From JADHUC01 sp964617665 (GTDB lineage: Bacteria > Planctomycetota > Planctomycetia > Pirellulales > Pirellulaceae), in NCBI GenBank assembly GCA_964617665.1, contig CAZUAH010000059.1, positions 1 to 42,307 of the forward strand: a stretch of DNA of 42,307 nt, written 5' to 3'. Positions 41,016-42,307 of this stretch are shown one piece after another. Under the pieces are notes generated by a model, which saw only the letters and a program-made list of their open reading frames with translations, searched no databases and was not told where the DNA came from. Each line of letters starts with the position of its first letter. Position 1 is the first letter of the stretch. The position numbers were made by a program, and so were the translations under genes.

Positions 41016-42241
41016 GTCGGCCGATTTCGCCCGTATTTTTCATGTGCCTTCACAAAGTCATCCGACGCCAGTGCCGCGCCGAACGATAACTCTCCGGCCA
41101 GCACCGTGGCTGCGGCAATTTCTGTCAGTTTCGTGGCATGGCCACTGCCCTTGCATCCCAGTATATCCAGACAGTCGGCGCTGGTGCCCAGATCGGTACC
41201 TCCCCCCACCGTCGCCACGGTCAACGAAGGTAAGGTGATGCTGGCGTACAAGTCGCCCTCCTCGGTCTCCTCGATAACGGTCAGCCCGATGGACGAATTG
41301 GTGACGTTGGCAACGTCCTGTCCGCAAGCGATAAACAACGCCGTCAGGCCGTTGGCCACGTGACCGTTGTATCCGGTCACGCCGCTGAACGTCTGGGCGA
41401 GCATGGTGCGATGCCACATGTCGGCCATATTCCCGGGTGTGGTCTGTAGATAGGTACCCGTGAGTCGCCGTGAAAGGCGCACGCCCGCGACAACATGCTT
41501 TCCCTTGCCGTCGGCGAACAGCATGCCACTGGCACGCTTCTCCGAACTCCCGCCGCTAAGGACGTAACACACGGTCACGGGGAATTGCTGCTGGATCCAC
41601 TTGCAGGCGGCGTCGGTGGCCTTGGAGATCATGTTCATACCGTGTGCATCCGCCGTGTGGTACGAGAAGTCCACCAGGACATCTCGCCCGATCAACCGAG
41701 TCGACACGCGCAGCAACTTCCCATGCGAGGTGGTTGCTTCGGCTGCGACTTGAAGCTGTGCGACATTCTCGCGGATGAACCGCGTCAATCGGTGAGCGGT
41801 CGCCAAATCGTCGCATTTGAAAATAGGGCTGCCACGATTCTCGTCGACGGTTATGCGTGTCTCCGCACCGCCGGCCCGTGTGATCGCCAACATGCCACGC
41901 TCGTAGGACCGCACCAGCGCCCCCTCGGTCGTGGCCAGGGGGATATAGAACAGACCCTGGGCATGTTCCCCGTTTACCCGCAAGGGTCCTGCCACGCCCA
42001 AGGGCATTTGCACGGAGCCAATGGGGTTTTCGACGTTGCCCCGCATCTGTTCCGTATCCAGTGAACAAGCGCCGACGTGCTCCAGCCGGCTGTCGGTCCG
42101 CTGTTCGATCCAGTGGCGGCGCTGATCGACATATCGGCGCGCGTATCCCTGGTTGGAAAAACGAGGCACGAGGCCCTCTCGGTCGGCGTCGCCCGCGTCC
42201 GAGGAGGTCGAGGCCGGGGGATGATCGTTGGAGCCATCCAT
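41012..42241 (-). CDS. hmgA: HMG-CoA reductase, class I type
   Basis: Reduces HMG-CoA to mevalonate with two NADPH. The 409-residue soluble protein starts at ATG 42241 with AGGAAG seven bases upstream. Class I landmarks are ENPIGSVQMPLGVAGPL (71-87), LATTEGALVRS with Glu106, DAHGMNMISKATD with Lys207, IACGQDVANV with Asp309, the NADPH loop TVGGGTDLGT (344-353) and FVKAHEKYGRNR with catalytic His400. All four catalytic residues are present. It lacks the membrane anchor of eukaryotic enzymes. Overlap with the CrtI-like gene shows co-expression. Other mevalonate-pathway genes are not in the window, so its role (full mevalonate route or specialised terpenoid) is undecided. Only 66 bases lie beyond its start. 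Confidence 0.94.
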   Translation of the reverse strand: MDGSNDHPPASTSSDAGDADREGLVPRFSNQGYARRYVDQRRHWIEQRTDSRLEHVGACSLDTEQMRGNVENPIGSVQMPLGVAGPLRVNGEHAQGLFYIPLATTEGALVRSYERGMLAITRAGGAETRITVDENRGSPIFKCDDLATAHRLTRFIRENVAQLQVAAEATTSHGKLLRVSTRLIGRDVLVDFSYHTADAHGMNMISKATDAACKWIQQQFPVTVCYVLSGGSSEKRASGMLFADGKGKHVVAGVRLSRRLTGTYLQTTPGNMADMWHRTMLAQTFSGVTGYNGHVANGLTALFIACGQDVANVTNSSIGLTVIEETEEGDLYASITLPSLTVATVGGGTDLGTSADCLDILGCKGSGHATKLTEIAAATVLAGELSFGAALASDDFVKAHEKYGRNRPT

Positions 42242-42307
42242 TGTTCAGCTTCCTAGCCCGGATATTTCATCCGCTATTGGAAAAGAGATCTAGCGCGACG
42301 GCCCAAG

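Noticed and set aside
1..42307. CRISPR array, tRNA or rRNA genes
   Set aside because: I saw no regularly spaced direct repeats and no tRNA or rRNA signature on either strand, within what reading by eye can show.

Overview
The window reads like the chromosome of a planctomycete, probably of the Pirellulales type. It is moderately GC-rich and holds several families typical of that phylum: a secreted PQQ-type beta-propeller protein beside a ThuA-like protein, a VIT/VWA secreted protein, a Ser/Thr kinase with an extracytoplasmic sensor, a zinc-ribbon/GYF membrane protein, beta-helix carbohydrate-active proteins and a CrtI-type oxidoreductase. It also carries intergenic inverted repeats that I recognise from planctomycetes (their spurious translations contain 'GEAPAEP' and 'SPKRERG'). 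The assignment is an inference from gene content; there is no rRNA or tRNA in the window.

Layout. 1-2050: the 3' part of a transposase and two small unrecognised membrane proteins, an accessory-looking stretch. 2257-8540: a ThuA-like protein and a secreted PQQ-like beta-propeller protein on the plus strand, facing a VIT/VWA protein on the minus strand. 8759-16099 (minus): a complete Na+-translocating NADH:quinone reductase operon in the order nqrA-B-C-D-E-F-apbE-nqrM. It encodes the six pump subunits, the flavin transferase that attaches FMN to NqrB and NqrC, and the iron-delivery/maturation factor NqrM. A transmembrane Ser/Thr kinase is divergent from nqrA. 18645-23724: a small conserved-looking protein, a XerC/D recombinase, a NarL-type regulator divergent from an NtrC-type sigma-54 activator, an A-type Fe-S carrier ending in a strong terminator, and a ClpP-like protein with an altered triad.

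23812-30270 is the least understood part. A good promoter is followed by a roughly 250-base leader rich in inverted repeats, then a zinc-ribbon/GYF membrane protein, a transmembrane P-loop NTPase, a hairpin element, an opposing two-TM protein and a large SF2 helicase whose low-complexity linker may be an intergenic repeat captured in frame. 30284-38009 is mostly carbohydrate related: two tandem secreted beta-helix proteins, BioA, a secreted TIM-barrel isomerase-like protein and aldose 1-epimerase. 38117-42241: a condensation-domain-like acyltransferase converges across a 30-bp-arm inverted repeat on a translationally coupled pair, class I HMG-CoA reductase followed by a CrtI-like oxidoreductase, which suggests isoprenoid or carotenoid metabolism.

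Many starts were moved inward from the longest open frame, using ribosome-binding sites, signal peptides and overlaps with neighbours. No CRISPR array, tRNA or rRNA was seen.
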